64,000 bases of DNA from Flavitalea plasmicola (GCF_030546645.1 NZ_JAUOTO010000002.1:124001-188000), one strand, 5' to 3'; positions 8,577-17,876 are shown, numbered from the stretch's first letter. A program made the numbers and translations. The notes: generated by a model from the sequence alone, not told the origin.

Positions 8577-11018
8577 TTATTGCGCGCGCAGGGCACGGGC
8601 CTGGCGCCTTCTCCATACCATGCTCATAATGAAGCCAATGATCATAATAATGGTCCCGATCCACAGAATATTGATCTGCGGGAATTCATAAACTTTTAAT
8701 GCTACGAAGGGGACCATGGCGGCGGATTCCTTTATTCCCAGGTCTATTTTCCGGCCTGCGGACAGCCCGTTGAAGCGGAGGGCCAGGTTCTGGGCAAAGA
8801 CCGTGTCATGGATATATTGCGCCTGGTTGTCTTTGACGTAATAAACAGGTGTGGCCGTATAGTGCATACTATCCTTACTGATGATAGTGAGCTTGGCCAT
8901 CAGGGCCGTATCGCCTTTGCCAAAATGATATTTTTCAGGGTTTACCACGATGGAGTCGAGGATGATGATGCCCTTGGAATAAAATACGGTGTCGTGCAGG
9001 GCGACCGGATTGCTCTTGAACCGGACGGTGTCGTCGCGGCGTTGTTCCGGATTGTCGGCAGCGGTGATATAGCTGAAGATGTCCCTGTCAAAGTAGTGAT
9101 ACTTGTCCGGGTTGGCCGAGATCTGCTGCTGTCCCTTGTTGGACTTTAGCCAATGCGGATAGAGATCGAAATTCTTGGTGCCGTCCTTTTTCTCAAAGCG
9201 GATGTGGAAGTATTGCGCCTTGCTGCGGGGCTCTATCGAGTCGCCGTCGATGAAGGTAGTCCAGTATTTCCCCATGTCGGTGCGCACGCCTTTCAGCAAG
9301 GTGATGTTCTCCGTTGGGTCCTGCTTGGCCTCGGGATCGAAGGTAAGCATGATGCCCGTCGTATTATGAGAGAGCACCTCCTTCTTCGCCGAGGAGAACA
9401 GGATACCCACCAGCATAAGCCCGAAGCCGACATGCGCAATGGAAGCGCCGGCGGCCTTCAGCTTGCCGCGCATGCCACTGTAGATATACGCTGCGTTGGC
9501 CACGACGGAATAGATGGCGGCAAACATGGCCAGGTGAATGGCTACCATGAAGCCGGCGCCATACTTATCGTAGTTGATGCCTCCAAAAACGCTGACGAGG
9601 ATGGATATGGTAAGCGCTACAATGGTAGGGACTGCTATCTTTTTGATGAGATGGTCCTTTGCGGTCACTTTGTATTTCAGGTACTGTGTCACCGCCGTAA
9701 AAAGGCCCAGCAGGACGGCGATGAAGATCTCCACGCGGTTGTACGCGAAAGTGGGATCGTCGCCGGTGGTCAGCTTTTCTTTTCTGAAAAGGTTCATCAC
9801 AGGCAGGGAGGTGGACACGATAATAAAGAGAGCCGACAGGAAGAGCACGAGTGAGCCGATGAACATCCAGAATTCCCGGGAGCTCGTCTGCTCCTCTTTT
9901 GCGATGAAAGGAATTTTTTTATAACGGGCGATGAAGAGCCCATAGGCCGGAATGAAGAATACGGCTACAAAAAGGCCCAGCTGCACGTTCATGCCCGAGT
10001 CCACAAAAGCGTGCACAGAGGTGTCTCCCAGCACGCCGCTGCGGGTGAGGAAGGTGGAATAAAGGATAAAGATAAACTGGGTGATCAGGAAAAAGTAGGT
10101 GGCGCGGAGGGAGTGCCCCGTAGCATTGTATACTACCTGCGTATGCAGGCCTGCCACCATCACGAGCCAGGGCACCAGGGAGGCGTTCTCCACAGGATCC
10201 CATGCCCAATAGCCGGCGAAGCTGAGGGATTCATAGGCCCAGGCGGCGCCCATCATGATGCCGGTGCCCAGCACGGCCGCGGAGAACAGGGTCCAGGGCA
10301 GTGCGGTCTTTGTCCAGTCGCCGTATTGTTTTTTCCAAAGCCCGGCAATGGCATAGGCGAAGGGGACTATCGTCGAGGCAAAGCCGAGAAATAAGATGGG
10401 CGGATGGATCACCATCCAATAATTCTGCAGCAGGGCGGCCAGTCCCTGGCCATCTTTCATCTGCGGGAAGCTGAGATAATCCGCACGGCTGAAGATGGGT
10501 GCGCCGGTCATCTTTTCCCTCAAAAGGATGAAAGGGTTGATACCGATGTTATGGCCAAATACATAGATCCCCAGGATCATGGTGGCCACGCAAAAGAGGG
10601 CAAAGGACATTACTGTCATCACCGGGGCTTCCCACTTGCCGGCTTTTTTTATCAGGATGGCGCCCAGCACACAAAGCCAGATGGTCCACAAGAGGAAACT
10701 ACCCTCTTGTGCTTCCCATATACAGGCCAGCAGGTAATTGAGAGGGAGGCTTCTGCTGGAGTGCTCCCAGGCGAAGTTGTATTCAAAAAGACGGTTGGAT
10801 ACGATGTAGATGATGGTGAACAGTACGGCGAACACGGCCAGGACGTCTATTCCGAAAGCGATCCTTCCCATTTTCCGCCAGCTTTGCGCTTCATCGGGCG
10901 TCTTTGCGTTGGTGGCTTTGAAATAGGAGATCAGTGCGATAAGACTGGCGGCCAGTGAAAGAACAGCGAAGAAGTGCCCGATCTTCCCGGGCAAAAGATG
11001 TTCACCAATATATTCCAT
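8577..11018 (-). CDS. ccmF: Cytochrome c maturation protein CcmF/CcsA family (haem lyase subunit)
   Basis: An 813-aa polytopic membrane protein of the CcmF/NrfE/CcsA haem-handling superfamily, which attaches haem to apocytochrome c at the periplasmic face. The tryptophan-rich WWD-type motif reads AGYWAWDPVENASLVPW (about residues 270-286), with HPPILFLGF shortly before it. About 15 hydrophobic segments are visible, with a large soluble loop near residues 560-760 before the last helix. It starts 9 nt after the ccmE stop codon on the same strand, so the two act as an operon and as partners. Confidence 0.88.
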   Translation of the reverse strand: MEYIGEHLLPGKIGHFFAVLSLAASLIALISYFKATNAKTPDEAQSWRKMGRIAFGIDVLAVFAVLFTIIYIVSNRLFEYNFAWEHSSRSLPLNYLLACIWEAQEGSFLLWTIWLCVLGAILIKKAGKWEAPVMTVMSFALFCVATMILGIYVFGHNIGINPFILLREKMTGAPIFSRADYLSFPQMKDGQGLAALLQNYWMVIHPPILFLGFASTIVPFAYAIAGLWKKQYGDWTKTALPWTLFSAAVLGTGIMMGAAWAYESLSFAGYWAWDPVENASLVPWLVMVAGLHTQVVYNATGHSLRATYFFLITQFIFILYSTFLTRSGVLGDTSVHAFVDSGMNVQLGLFVAVFFIPAYGLFIARYKKIPFIAKEEQTSSREFWMFIGSLVLFLSALFIIVSTSLPVMNLFRKEKLTTGDDPTFAYNRVEIFIAVLLGLFTAVTQYLKYKVTAKDHLIKKIAVPTIVALTISILVSVFGGINYDKYGAGFMVAIHLAMFAAIYSVVANAAYIYSGMRGKLKAAGASIAHVGFGLMLVGILFSSAKKEVLSHNTTGIMLTFDPEAKQDPTENITLLKGVRTDMGKYWTTFIDGDSIEPRSKAQYFHIRFEKKDGTKNFDLYPHWLKSNKGQQQISANPDKYHYFDRDIFSYITAADNPEQRRDDTVRFKSNPVALHDTVFYSKGIIILDSIVVNPEKYHFGKGDTALMAKLTIISKDSMHYTATPVYYVKDNQAQYIHDTVFAQNLALRFNGLSAGRKIDLGIKESAAMVPFVALKVYEFPQINILWIGTIIMIIGFIMSMVWRRRQARALRAQ

Positions 11019-11027
11019 GATCGGACA

Positions 11028-11441
11028 TTAATTTTGAGTCAGTTCTTTCTTAGCCGCATTCGGATCATCCTTGTATTTGGAGGGACATTTCAGGAGGATG
11101 CCGTCCTTGCGGGAAATTTCAAATACGTCCCCGTTCATCCTCCCTTTCAGGGTGATCCTTTCAGCCTTTTCCAGGTCATAGGGCTTCTCGAAGTGATAGA
11201 CCACTTTTGCCGTATTGCCCAAAGTATCGCTGATGTGAAAACTGACGAAGTTGGGGTTCTTCACCGGATCGTACTCTATTGGCAGCTTGTTGTCCAGGTG
11301 AGCGATGATCGTGACGGTCTTGCCGGGCTTTTGCCGGGCGGAAGCGATGGTCTCATACGTGGACAGGTTGCCCATAAAGCTGATGAGGATGGCTACGGCT
11401 GCGGCGATCGCTACCAGTATAACGATTTGTACTTTCTTCAT
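11028..11441 (-). CDS. ccmE: Cytochrome c maturation haem chaperone CcmE, Cys-type
   Basis: A 137-aa protein with one N-terminal transmembrane anchor (residues 4-22) and a small beta-barrel domain containing FHISDTLGNTAKVVY and RITLKGRMNGDVFEI. In E. coli CcmE, haem is held by His in HxxxY. Here the equivalent site reads CPSKY, with Cys119 and Tyr123, so this belongs to the CxxxY class known from some other bacteria and archaea. It lies directly upstream of the ccmF-like gene in one operon and would deliver haem to it. Confidence 0.85.
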   Translation of the reverse strand: MKKVQIVILVAIAAAVAILISFMGNLSTYETIASARQKPGKTVTIIAHLDNKLPIEYDPVKNPNFVSFHISDTLGNTAKVVYHFEKPYDLEKAERITLKGRMNGDVFEISRKDGILLKCPSKYKDDPNAAKKELTQN

Positions 11442-11504
11442 ATCTGGTTGTAAAATTACGTCAGGAATCGATAATAATATAAAGAGATTGGGATGAACTG
11501 CAGG

Positions 11505-12764
11505 TCATATCTTTTTAAATACGACGATGCCATTGTGTCCCCCGAACCCAAAAGTATTGCTCATGGCTACTTTTACGGGATGATCGATGGCTTCTCCCAA
11601 TAAAATGTTAAGACTGCGCGGAATGGCCGGATCCACCTCTTTTGTATTGATGGTAGGAGGAATTACGCCGTCCCTTATGCTGAGGATACTGGCAATGGCC
11701 TCGATGGCGCCCGCGGCGCCCAGCAGGTGGCCTGTCATGGATTTGGTGGCGCTGATGATCAGTCCTTTTGGCGCCTGTCCGAACAGGCGCGTGATGGCGT
11801 TGATCTCGCTGAGATCGCCCACGGGAGTGGAAGTCGCATGTGCGTTGAGATAGTCCACCTGTTCTTTGTTCACTTCCGCATCTTTCAGGGCGTCTTCCAT
11901 GGCCCGCCGGGCCCCTGCCCCTTCCGGGTGGGTGGAAGTCATGTGATAGGCGTCGGCGGTCATGGCCGCGCCGCCCAGTTCGGCGTAAATGTGCGCTCCC
12001 CTTGCCCGGGCATGCTCATATTCTTCCAGGACCAGGGCCCCTGCCCCTTCGCCCATAACAAAGCCGTCGCGGCTAGCATCAAAAGGACGGGAGGCGCCGG
12101 TGGGATCATCATTGCGGGTGGAGAGGGCTTTCATGGCATTGAAGCCACCGATGGAAGCCTCTGTCACAGGCGCTTCGGAGCCGCCCGAGATAATGACCTT
12201 AGCTTTGCCCAGCCGGATATAGTTGAGTGCGTCCATAAAGGCCGTATTGGAAGTGCTGCAGGCAGACACGGTGGTATAGTTGATGCCCATCAGTCCGTAT
12301 TTGATGGAGATCATGCCGGAAGCCATATTGGCAATGAGCTTGGGTACGAAAAAGGGGCTGAAACGGGGTTGGAGCTCGCCTGTGGGAGTAGTCGGGCCCG
12401 TGGCGTATTCCCTCACCTGTTCTTCGAAGGTCGCCATACCGCCCTGACCGCTGCCCCAGATGACGCCGGTGTCGAAGGGGTCCATTTTACTGAAGTCCAG
12501 GCCGGAATCTTTGATGGCCTGGCTGGCTGAAGCCAGCGCATATTGGGTGAACAAGTCTGTACGTTTGATCTCGTTACGGTCCAGCGCGCCCGTGGGGTCG
12601 AAGTTCTTCACCTCGCAGGCAAAATGGGTCCTGAAAGCAGCTGAATTGAAATGGGTGATCGGACCCGCGCCGCTGGCGCCTGCCTTCAATTGCTCCCAGA
12701 AAGAGGCAGGATCGTTCCCCAGCGGGGTGATAGCGCCCATACCTGTAACAACTACTCGTTTCAT
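11505..12764 (-). CDS. fabF: Beta-ketoacyl-ACP synthase II
   Basis: A 419-aa condensing enzyme that extends acyl-ACP with malonyl-ACP. It shows the Cys-His-His triad: Cys in TVSACSTSNTAF (about residue 168), His in NAHATSTPVGD and His in SMTGHLLGAAGAIE, plus a FGFGGHNG C-terminal motif. Length is standard. Only 3 nt separate it from the upstream TetR gene on the same strand, so it belongs to a regulated two-gene operon and is probably an accessory FabF rather than the housekeeping copy. That role is inference from context. Confidence 0.93.
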   Translation of the reverse strand: MKRVVVTGMGAITPLGNDPASFWEQLKAGASGAGPITHFNSAAFRTHFACEVKNFDPTGALDRNEIKRTDLFTQYALASASQAIKDSGLDFSKMDPFDTGVIWGSGQGGMATFEEQVREYATGPTTPTGELQPRFSPFFVPKLIANMASGMISIKYGLMGINYTTVSACSTSNTAFMDALNYIRLGKAKVIISGGSEAPVTEASIGGFNAMKALSTRNDDPTGASRPFDASRDGFVMGEGAGALVLEEYEHARARGAHIYAELGGAAMTADAYHMTSTHPEGAGARRAMEDALKDAEVNKEQVDYLNAHATSTPVGDLSEINAITRLFGQAPKGLIISATKSMTGHLLGAAGAIEAIASILSIRDGVIPPTINTKEVDPAIPRSLNILLGEAIDHPVKVAMSNTFGFGGHNGIVVFKKI

Positions 12765-12767
12765 GAT

Positions 12768-13334
12768 CTATTGATTTAAAGATTTTAATTCGATGTCCTT
12801 CAATAGCTGGCCGACCGTCCTGTCAAATATTTCCCTCCCTAATACGCGTGACAGCAACAATGATGACAGCAAGGCTGACATTACCAGGAGCGCCCTGTCG
12901 GCGGCCGCGCCTTCGAACCGCATGCAACCTTCCTTTCGACCTTTTTCCAGGCATTCCGTCATCCACTCGAGTATGGTCCGGCACATGGTCTCCACCTTCT
13001 TTTGCAGGGGCTCAGGTAGGGTGAGATAATCGGGGGTCAGGGAGCCGTTCAGGCAGATCCATCCTTTCCGGCCGGATGCATAAAAGAACTCTACCACATT
13101 TCTCAGCTGCTGGTCGGCCGGCAAGGTAAAGCATTCTGCCCGGCTATGGGCAATCTTTTCCAATTCCCTGTCTACCACGCTGATGCCAAGGTCTGTCTTG
13201 GAGGGAAAATGGTAGTGGATGGCTGCATTGCGAATGTGCAGGACAGCGGAGATATCCCCATAGCTGAAGGCGTTGTAGCCCCTGGTGCGGATGAGGTCTT
13301 CCGCCAGGCCGATGATATTTTCGCGGGTGCTCAT
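12768..13334 (-). CDS. TetR/AcrR family regulator controlling fabF
   Basis: A 188-aa regulator starting at ATG 13334 (a TTG four codons upstream, at 13346, lies inside the promoter and is disfavoured). The helix-turn-helix covers about residues 5-50, including YGDISAVLHIRNAAIHYHFPSK. The C-terminal ligand domain has IL/LL-rich helices suited to an acyl or hydrophobic ligand, which is plausible given fabF 3 nt downstream. A perfect 16-bp palindrome lies 17 nt before the start and is its likely operator, implying autoregulation of the pair. Confidence 0.88.
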   Translation of the reverse strand: MSTRENIIGLAEDLIRTRGYNAFSYGDISAVLHIRNAAIHYHFPSKTDLGISVVDRELEKIAHSRAECFTLPADQQLRNVVEFFYASGRKGWICLNGSLTPDYLTLPEPLQKKVETMCRTILEWMTECLEKGRKEGCMRFEGAAADRALLVMSALLSSLLLSRVLGREIFDRTVGQLLKDIELKSLNQ

Positions 13335-13342
13335 TTGCGGGT

Positions 13343-13373
13343 GCAAGATACTTACTAATTAGTAAGGAAGCAA
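13343..13373 (-). promoter_or_regulatory. Promoter and palindromic operator of the tetR-fabF operon
   Basis: On the minus strand a TTG (13371-13373) is followed by a 20-nt spacer and TATCTTGC (13343-13350), one base from TAnnTTTG. The spacer holds the perfect palindrome CTTACTAATTAGTAAG (13351-13366). A repressor bound there would block both promoter boxes. This is a classic TetR autoregulatory layout. Confidence 0.75.
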
Positions 13374-13579
13374 GGGGTTTTGTAAAGAAGATAAGTTTTA
13401 GTGGTTGCTCCGCTTACGGACGCTGAAGCGTCCTGGACGGGGCCTATGATGGAGACCTTCGCTTTTGCTCGGTTACGGCCGGCCATTCGGCGTTTAAACA
13501 TTCTTTTTCTGCACATATTTTGAGTATATCTAATACTGTACTAACTTGCGCTGCGTTTCTGTAAACAGACTCTACGACC

Positions 13580-14623
13580 ATGACAGATCTATCGCATTTT
13601 GATGCAAACGGAGCCAGCAATCCCAAGAACAACATTTTTGGGCTCCCCACTTCTGAAGAGGATGCCCGATTAGTGATCTTACCCGTTCCCTGGGAGGTGA
13701 CCGTCAGCTATGGCGCGGGCACGGCCAGGGCGGCGGAGCATGTTTTCCAGGCCAGCATGCAGGTGGACCTTTTGGATATTGAGACAGGGGATGCCTGGAA
13801 GAAAGGGTTCTTCATGCGGCAGCCGGACAGGAAAGTATTGATGAAGAGCGATTATTTGCGTAAGGAAGCCGAGCTTTATATCGACTACACTTCAAAAGGG
13901 GAGATCCTGGAGAAGAACAGCTTTATGTGCAAATCCCTGAAAGAGATCAACGAGGGCAGCGCCAATATGGTCAAGTGGGTGTATGAGCAGACCCGCACCT
14001 TGCTGGAGAATGGCAAGCTGGTGGCTTTACTGGGAGGCGATCACAGCACGCCCCTGGGATATTTCAAGGCGATTGCAGAAAAATACGGCGATTTCGGTAT
14101 CCTGCAGGTGGATGCGCACTGCGACCTTCGCAAGTCGTATGAGAATTTCGTGTACAGCCACGCCAGCATCATGTATAACGCATTGCAGGAGATCCCGCAA
14201 CTGAAGCGGCTGGTGCAGGTGGGCGTAAGGGACTTTTGCCAGGAGGAGTGGGATTATATCCGCAACAGCGATTACCAGGTCATCACCTATTTCGACAAGG
14301 ACATCAAGGAGCGTACGTTCGAGGGGCAAAGCTGGAAACAGATCGCCGACGAGATCGTATCGCATCTTCCCGATAAAGTATATATCAGCTTCGACATCGA
14401 CGGACTGGACCCTAAATTATGTCCGCACACCGGCACGCCAGTGCAGGGAGGATTTGAAACGGAGCAGATCTTCTATCTTATCAAAAAGATCGTCCAGAGC
14501 GGTCGCAAATTCATCGGCTTCGACCTGGATGAGATCGGCGTCGGCGAAACGGATTGGGATGCCAATGTGGGCGCACGCATTTTATGGAAACTTTGTAACT
14601 TGCTGGTAGCAAGCAATCCCTAA
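13580..14623 (+). CDS. speB: Agmatinase/arginase family ureohydrolase
   Basis: A 347-aa binuclear manganese ureohydrolase, cleaving agmatine (or another guanidino compound) to putrescine and urea. Metal ligands are visible in LLGGDHSTPLG (His), QVDAHCDLR (Asp-His-Asp), and YISFDIDGLDP (Asp-x-Asp). The His usually following the second Asp motif in substrate binding lies in YSHASIMY. An N-terminal extension of about 120 residues is common in Bacteroidota members. The stop is one base from the ATG of the next gene, so it heads an operon with the two membrane proteins and probably the radical SAM gene. Confidence 0.85.
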   Translation: MTDLSHFDANGASNPKNNIFGLPTSEEDARLVILPVPWEVTVSYGAGTARAAEHVFQASMQVDLLDIETGDAWKKGFFMRQPDRKVLMKSDYLRKEAELYIDYTSKGEILEKNSFMCKSLKEINEGSANMVKWVYEQTRTLLENGKLVALLGGDHSTPLGYFKAIAEKYGDFGILQVDAHCDLRKSYENFVYSHASIMYNALQEIPQLKRLVQVGVRDFCQEEWDYIRNSDYQVITYFDKDIKERTFEGQSWKQIADEIVSHLPDKVYISFDIDGLDPKLCPHTGTPVQGGFETEQIFYLIKKIVQSGRKFIGFDLDEIGVGETDWDANVGARILWKLCNLLVASNP

Positions 14624-14624
14624 C

Positions 14625-15212
14625 ATGCATTACCAGTATGTGGTCATTTTAAAACGAGAAAGCGAGCGTACCACCGACGTGCTGAGCTTTTTGCTTTGTC
14701 TTTTATCCTCCATTTTATTCCTGTATTCCGCGGCTGTCCCCGTATTGAATTCCGGCAATGCCGGCGGGCAGAGCTATTTCCTGGGAGGGATCGCCGTGGT
14801 CCTGCTGGCCGGCGTGATCTTCAACCTGGCGAACAGAAAGGCGGGGCGTGCGCGCATCCGTTATCGTTACCTGCTGCTGCTGGCGACGCTGGGGTGGCTG
14901 GCCATGCCCGTGCTGCCCTGGCTGGCGGGATTGTTCGTGGTGCTGGCTTTTTTGGAATATCAGACCAAACGGCCCCTGGAGATCGGGTTTGATAGCGACC
15001 GGGTAGTGATCAATTCATTGATACGCCGGCAGTATGACTGGTCGGATTTCACTAATATCGTTCTACGGGACGGCTTGCTTACCATGGACTTTTCAAACAA
15101 CCGGCTCCTGCAAAAAGAGGTGGTGGATGAGGAGGGGGACGATGACGACGTGGAGGAAAAAGAATTTAACGACTACTGTCAGGCCCGACTGCAGGATGCG
15201 GCGCGGCTATAA
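14625..15212 (+). CDS. Membrane protein with C-terminal PH-like domain, unknown function
   Basis: A 195-aa protein with four hydrophobic segments in residues 18-110 and then a soluble domain of short strands (LEIGFDSDRVVIN, YDWSDFTNIVLRDGLLTMDF) ending in an acidic run and FNDYCQARLQ. This looks like the small PH-like domain attached to membrane helices in several bacterial families, but I cannot name it. It starts 1 nt after the agmatinase stop. The next gene has the same design, so the two may form a pair. Confidence 0.6.
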   Translation: MHYQYVVILKRESERTTDVLSFLLCLLSSILFLYSAAVPVLNSGNAGGQSYFLGGIAVVLLAGVIFNLANRKAGRARIRYRYLLLLATLGWLAMPVLPWLAGLFVVLAFLEYQTKRPLEIGFDSDRVVINSLIRRQYDWSDFTNIVLRDGLLTMDFSNNRLLQKEVVDEEGDDDDVEEKEFNDYCQARLQDAARL

Positions 15213-15272
15213 GTTCTCCGGATTTCCTTATGGAAAGTCCCGCTTGCCGCATCCTATGATAAATACTGCCGC

Positions 15273-15872
15273 ATGGATTCGATATCACTCCCTGTCGTCC
15301 ATCCAACGCATGAGAAATTAAGACATTCCGGGAGGTGGCTGCATGCCGCCGCCGGCCTACTTATCCTGACCCACGCCCTTAGTCATTTCCACCGCCAGGA
15401 GTCTCCTCCGCTCTATTTCTGGTGCCAACTGCTGATCTCCCTGGACATTTTCATACTCGTGATGGCCGGCCAGGACCTGCTGCTCCAGCCGAGGGTGAAT
15501 CTTTTTTTCCGGCTGGTGGAGATCATTTTCTTCCTGGGCATCGGCCTGATCATGCTGCTGGCAGGCAACTGGCTGACAGCCATCGTCCATCTTTCGTTGA
15601 GCGTTGCCTATAGCTACCTGTTCTACTGTGAAAGGGGCCTGCGCAGACAGGCGCTGCTGTCCCTGCACCATATCGGCATCACCGTCCCCGGAATGCCGGA
15701 AAGCCGCTTCTTCCTGTGGACGCATATCAATGATATAGAAGCCTGTTACGACTCGATCCGCATCAGCACTGCCGACCGCCAGGAACTGGACTTTCCCCTG
15801 CAGAAAAATCTAACATTCGCTGAACTGGAACAAATTCACGAATTTTGCAGGCATTACTTAGGAAAATGCTGA
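15273..15872 (+). CDS. Membrane protein with C-terminal PH-like domain, unknown function
   Basis: A 199-aa protein with about four membrane segments (residues 23-125, including LVEIIFFLGIGLIMLLAGNW) followed by a soluble beta-rich part (IGITVPGMPESRFFLWTHI, DIEACYDSIRISTADRQEL) ending EFCRHYLGKC. The design matches the preceding 195-aa protein, down to a final helix with Cys and a basic residue (DYCQARL against EFCRHYL). It overlaps the radical SAM gene start by 7 nt, indicating coupling. Function not recognised. Confidence 0.6.
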   Translation: MDSISLPVVHPTHEKLRHSGRWLHAAAGLLILTHALSHFHRQESPPLYFWCQLLISLDIFILVMAGQDLLLQPRVNLFFRLVEIIFFLGIGLIMLLAGNWLTAIVHLSLSVAYSYLFYCERGLRRQALLSLHHIGITVPGMPESRFFLWTHINDIEACYDSIRISTADRQELDFPLQKNLTFAELEQIHEFCRHYLGKC

Positions 15873-17161
15873 AAAAATCGCCTTACATTCTTTATTCCGA
15901 CGGGAAGGGGAACATATTTGAAGACACGAGCTTATACGCCACGGGCCGCAGTGGATGGGATGCCCTGCCCGTCCCGGAGGAGGATTGGATAGAATTGCCG
16001 GAGGGCGGCTCGCTTTATGAGCTGCCCGGCAGGAAAGGCATCGGCATCGATGTGGAGACGGGAGCGATGCGTCTTTGCGAAAAGGGATGGGCGGTGGCCG
16101 CCTTTATTCCTCCGGCGCATACGGGACTCTATCTGGCAGCTTATGAGACGGAAAAGGACGCTCCTACCCTGCCCTTGTTCTGCTATACGGCGGCTGCCTG
16201 GCAGGATGGCGTATTTTACGTCCCCGCTGTCCGGATCGAGCAGGACATCCGGCAGGACTGTGCGGGTTATGACTGGGATGTGATCAACAGCGGCGTGGAG
16301 CATATCCTCAAAGCCTATCCACAGAACAGGCTTATCAACCACCTGGCCAATAACTGTGCGCTGACCTATCATTGCCCGGCTGCCCGGAACTATTTCATGG
16401 GACGGTGGGAATGCCCCGTGCCCAGCTCACCTGCCTGCAATGCCAACTGTATCGGCTGTATCTCCTTCCAGCCCCAGGAAGAATCCATCGTATCCACGCA
16501 GGACAGGCTGACCTTTAAGCCTACGGCGGAGGAGATCGTGGAATTCACGGTCCCTCACCTCCAGACGGCCCCCTATCCCATTGTCAGCTTTGGGCAGGGT
16601 TGCGAAGGCGAACCGCTGCTGATGTGGGAGACCATCCGGGCTTCCATCCTTGAAATGCGGAAGCATACTGACCGGGGCAGCATCAATATCAATACGAATG
16701 GCAGCAAGCCGGCCGCAGTGCGCGCCTTGTGTGAGGCGGGGCTGGACTCCATCCGCGTAAGCACGAATTCCGCCCGGGCTTCCATTTATGAGGCCTACTA
16801 TCGTCCCAATAACTATCGTTTTGAAGACATCGTGGAAAGCCTGAAGGTGGTCCGCAGCTTTGGCGGCTGGGCTTCCATCAACTATTTCGCTTTCCCGGGC
16901 ATGACGGACAGTGTGGAGGAGTACGAGGCGCTCCGCAAGCTCATCCGTGAAACGGACCTCACCATGATCCAATGGCGGAATTTCAACATCGATCCCGACT
17001 GGTATATGGGCCGTATCGGCGTCTCGGAGACCGGTGAGTTCCTGGGGATCAAACAGCTGATGGAACTGATCAGGGAAGAATTCCCCCAGGTGAAATTCGG
17101 ATATTTCAATCCTCCCATGGAGCGGATCAAGGGTCGATTTGAGGCTGATTTCGCCCATTAA
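15866..17161 (+). CDS. Radical SAM protein, unknown substrate
   Basis: A 431-aa radical SAM enzyme with the CxxxCxxC cluster motif CNANCIGC (Cys191, Cys195, Cys198) following a roughly 190-residue N-terminal region. SFGQGCEGEPLL supplies the GGE-like SAM contact, and SININTNGSKP and SIRVSTNSA fit later barrel strands. The ATG at 15866 is chosen over a TTG at 15845; it overlaps the upstream membrane protein gene by 7 nt. The long N-terminal region resembles no domain I know. The substrate cannot be predicted; association with two membrane/PH-like proteins and an agmatinase is all the context gives. Confidence 0.82.
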   Translation: MLKKSPYILYSDGKGNIFEDTSLYATGRSGWDALPVPEEDWIELPEGGSLYELPGRKGIGIDVETGAMRLCEKGWAVAAFIPPAHTGLYLAAYETEKDAPTLPLFCYTAAAWQDGVFYVPAVRIEQDIRQDCAGYDWDVINSGVEHILKAYPQNRLINHLANNCALTYHCPAARNYFMGRWECPVPSSPACNANCIGCISFQPQEESIVSTQDRLTFKPTAEEIVEFTVPHLQTAPYPIVSFGQGCEGEPLLMWETIRASILEMRKHTDRGSININTNGSKPAAVRALCEAGLDSIRVSTNSARASIYEAYYRPNNYRFEDIVESLKVVRSFGGWASINYFAFPGMTDSVEEYEALRKLIRETDLTMIQWRNFNIDPDWYMGRIGVSETGEFLGIKQLMELIREEFPQVKFGYFNPPMERIKGRFEADFAH

Positions 17162-17219
17162 ACAGCGCGGAGATATATTACACCACCGGGATCAGCCAGA
17201 ATCCCTATATTGTCCCGGT

Positions 17220-17876
17220 ATGCAAAAGATCATCATCATCGGCGCCACTTCCGGTATCGGAAGGGAACTCGCGCGGATCTATGCGGGCGAAGGAAACCTG
17301 GTAGGTGTCTCGGGCCGCCGGCAGGACCTGTTGTATTCCCTGCAGCTGGAGTTTCCCAATCATATCGTGACGGAATGTTTTGACGTTACGACCCCGCAGA
17401 GCATCACGCATGTGCAATCCCTGATCCGGAAGCTGGGCGGACTGGACCTACTGATCTACAATGCCGGCTATGGCGATGTCAGCGATGCGCTGGATTGGGA
17501 GATCGACAGGCAGACCGTCGAGATCAATGTCAACGGCTTTATCAGCATCGTCCATTATACCTTTCAATATTTCGTGGCCCATGGGGGGGGACAGCTGGCT
17601 ACCACTTCTTCCATTGCCAGTATCCGGGGTAATAGCCAGGCGCCGGCGTATAGTGCCAGCAAGGCCTTCCAGAGCGTTTATTTCGAGGGGCTCTATATGA
17701 AGGCGAAAAAAGCGGGCTGGCCCATTTATGTTTCCGACATACAGCCAGGGTTCGTGGATACGAAAATGGCCAAGGGGGAAGGGAAGTTCTGGGTGGCCTC
17801 GCCGGAGAAAGCCGCCCACCAGATCGCGGAGGCGCTGCGCAAGAAAAAGTGGAGGGCCTACATTACGCGTCGCTAG
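17220..17876 (+). CDS. Short-chain dehydrogenase/reductase (SDR)
   Basis: A 218-aa classical SDR. The NAD(P)-binding GATSGIGRELA motif is at residues 8-18, NAGYGD stands for NNAG, and the catalytic YSASK follows a conserved Ser in TTSSIASIRG. The ATG at 17220 places the Rossmann strand right at the N-terminus; an upstream in-frame start at 17139 would overlap the radical SAM gene and is disfavoured. Substrate unknown. Confidence 0.85.
   Translation: MQKIIIIGATSGIGRELARIYAGEGNLVGVSGRRQDLLYSLQLEFPNHIVTECFDVTTPQSITHVQSLIRKLGGLDLLIYNAGYGDVSDALDWEIDRQTVEINVNGFISIVHYTFQYFVAHGGGQLATTSSIASIRGNSQAPAYSASKAFQSVYFEGLYMKAKKAGWPIYVSDIQPGFVDTKMAKGEGKFWVASPEKAAHQIAEALRKKKWRAYITRR

Noticed and set aside
13418-13433. 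Hairpin GGACGCT-GA-AGCGTCC as a terminator
   Set aside because: A perfect 7-bp stem but no T tract on either strand; function unclear.
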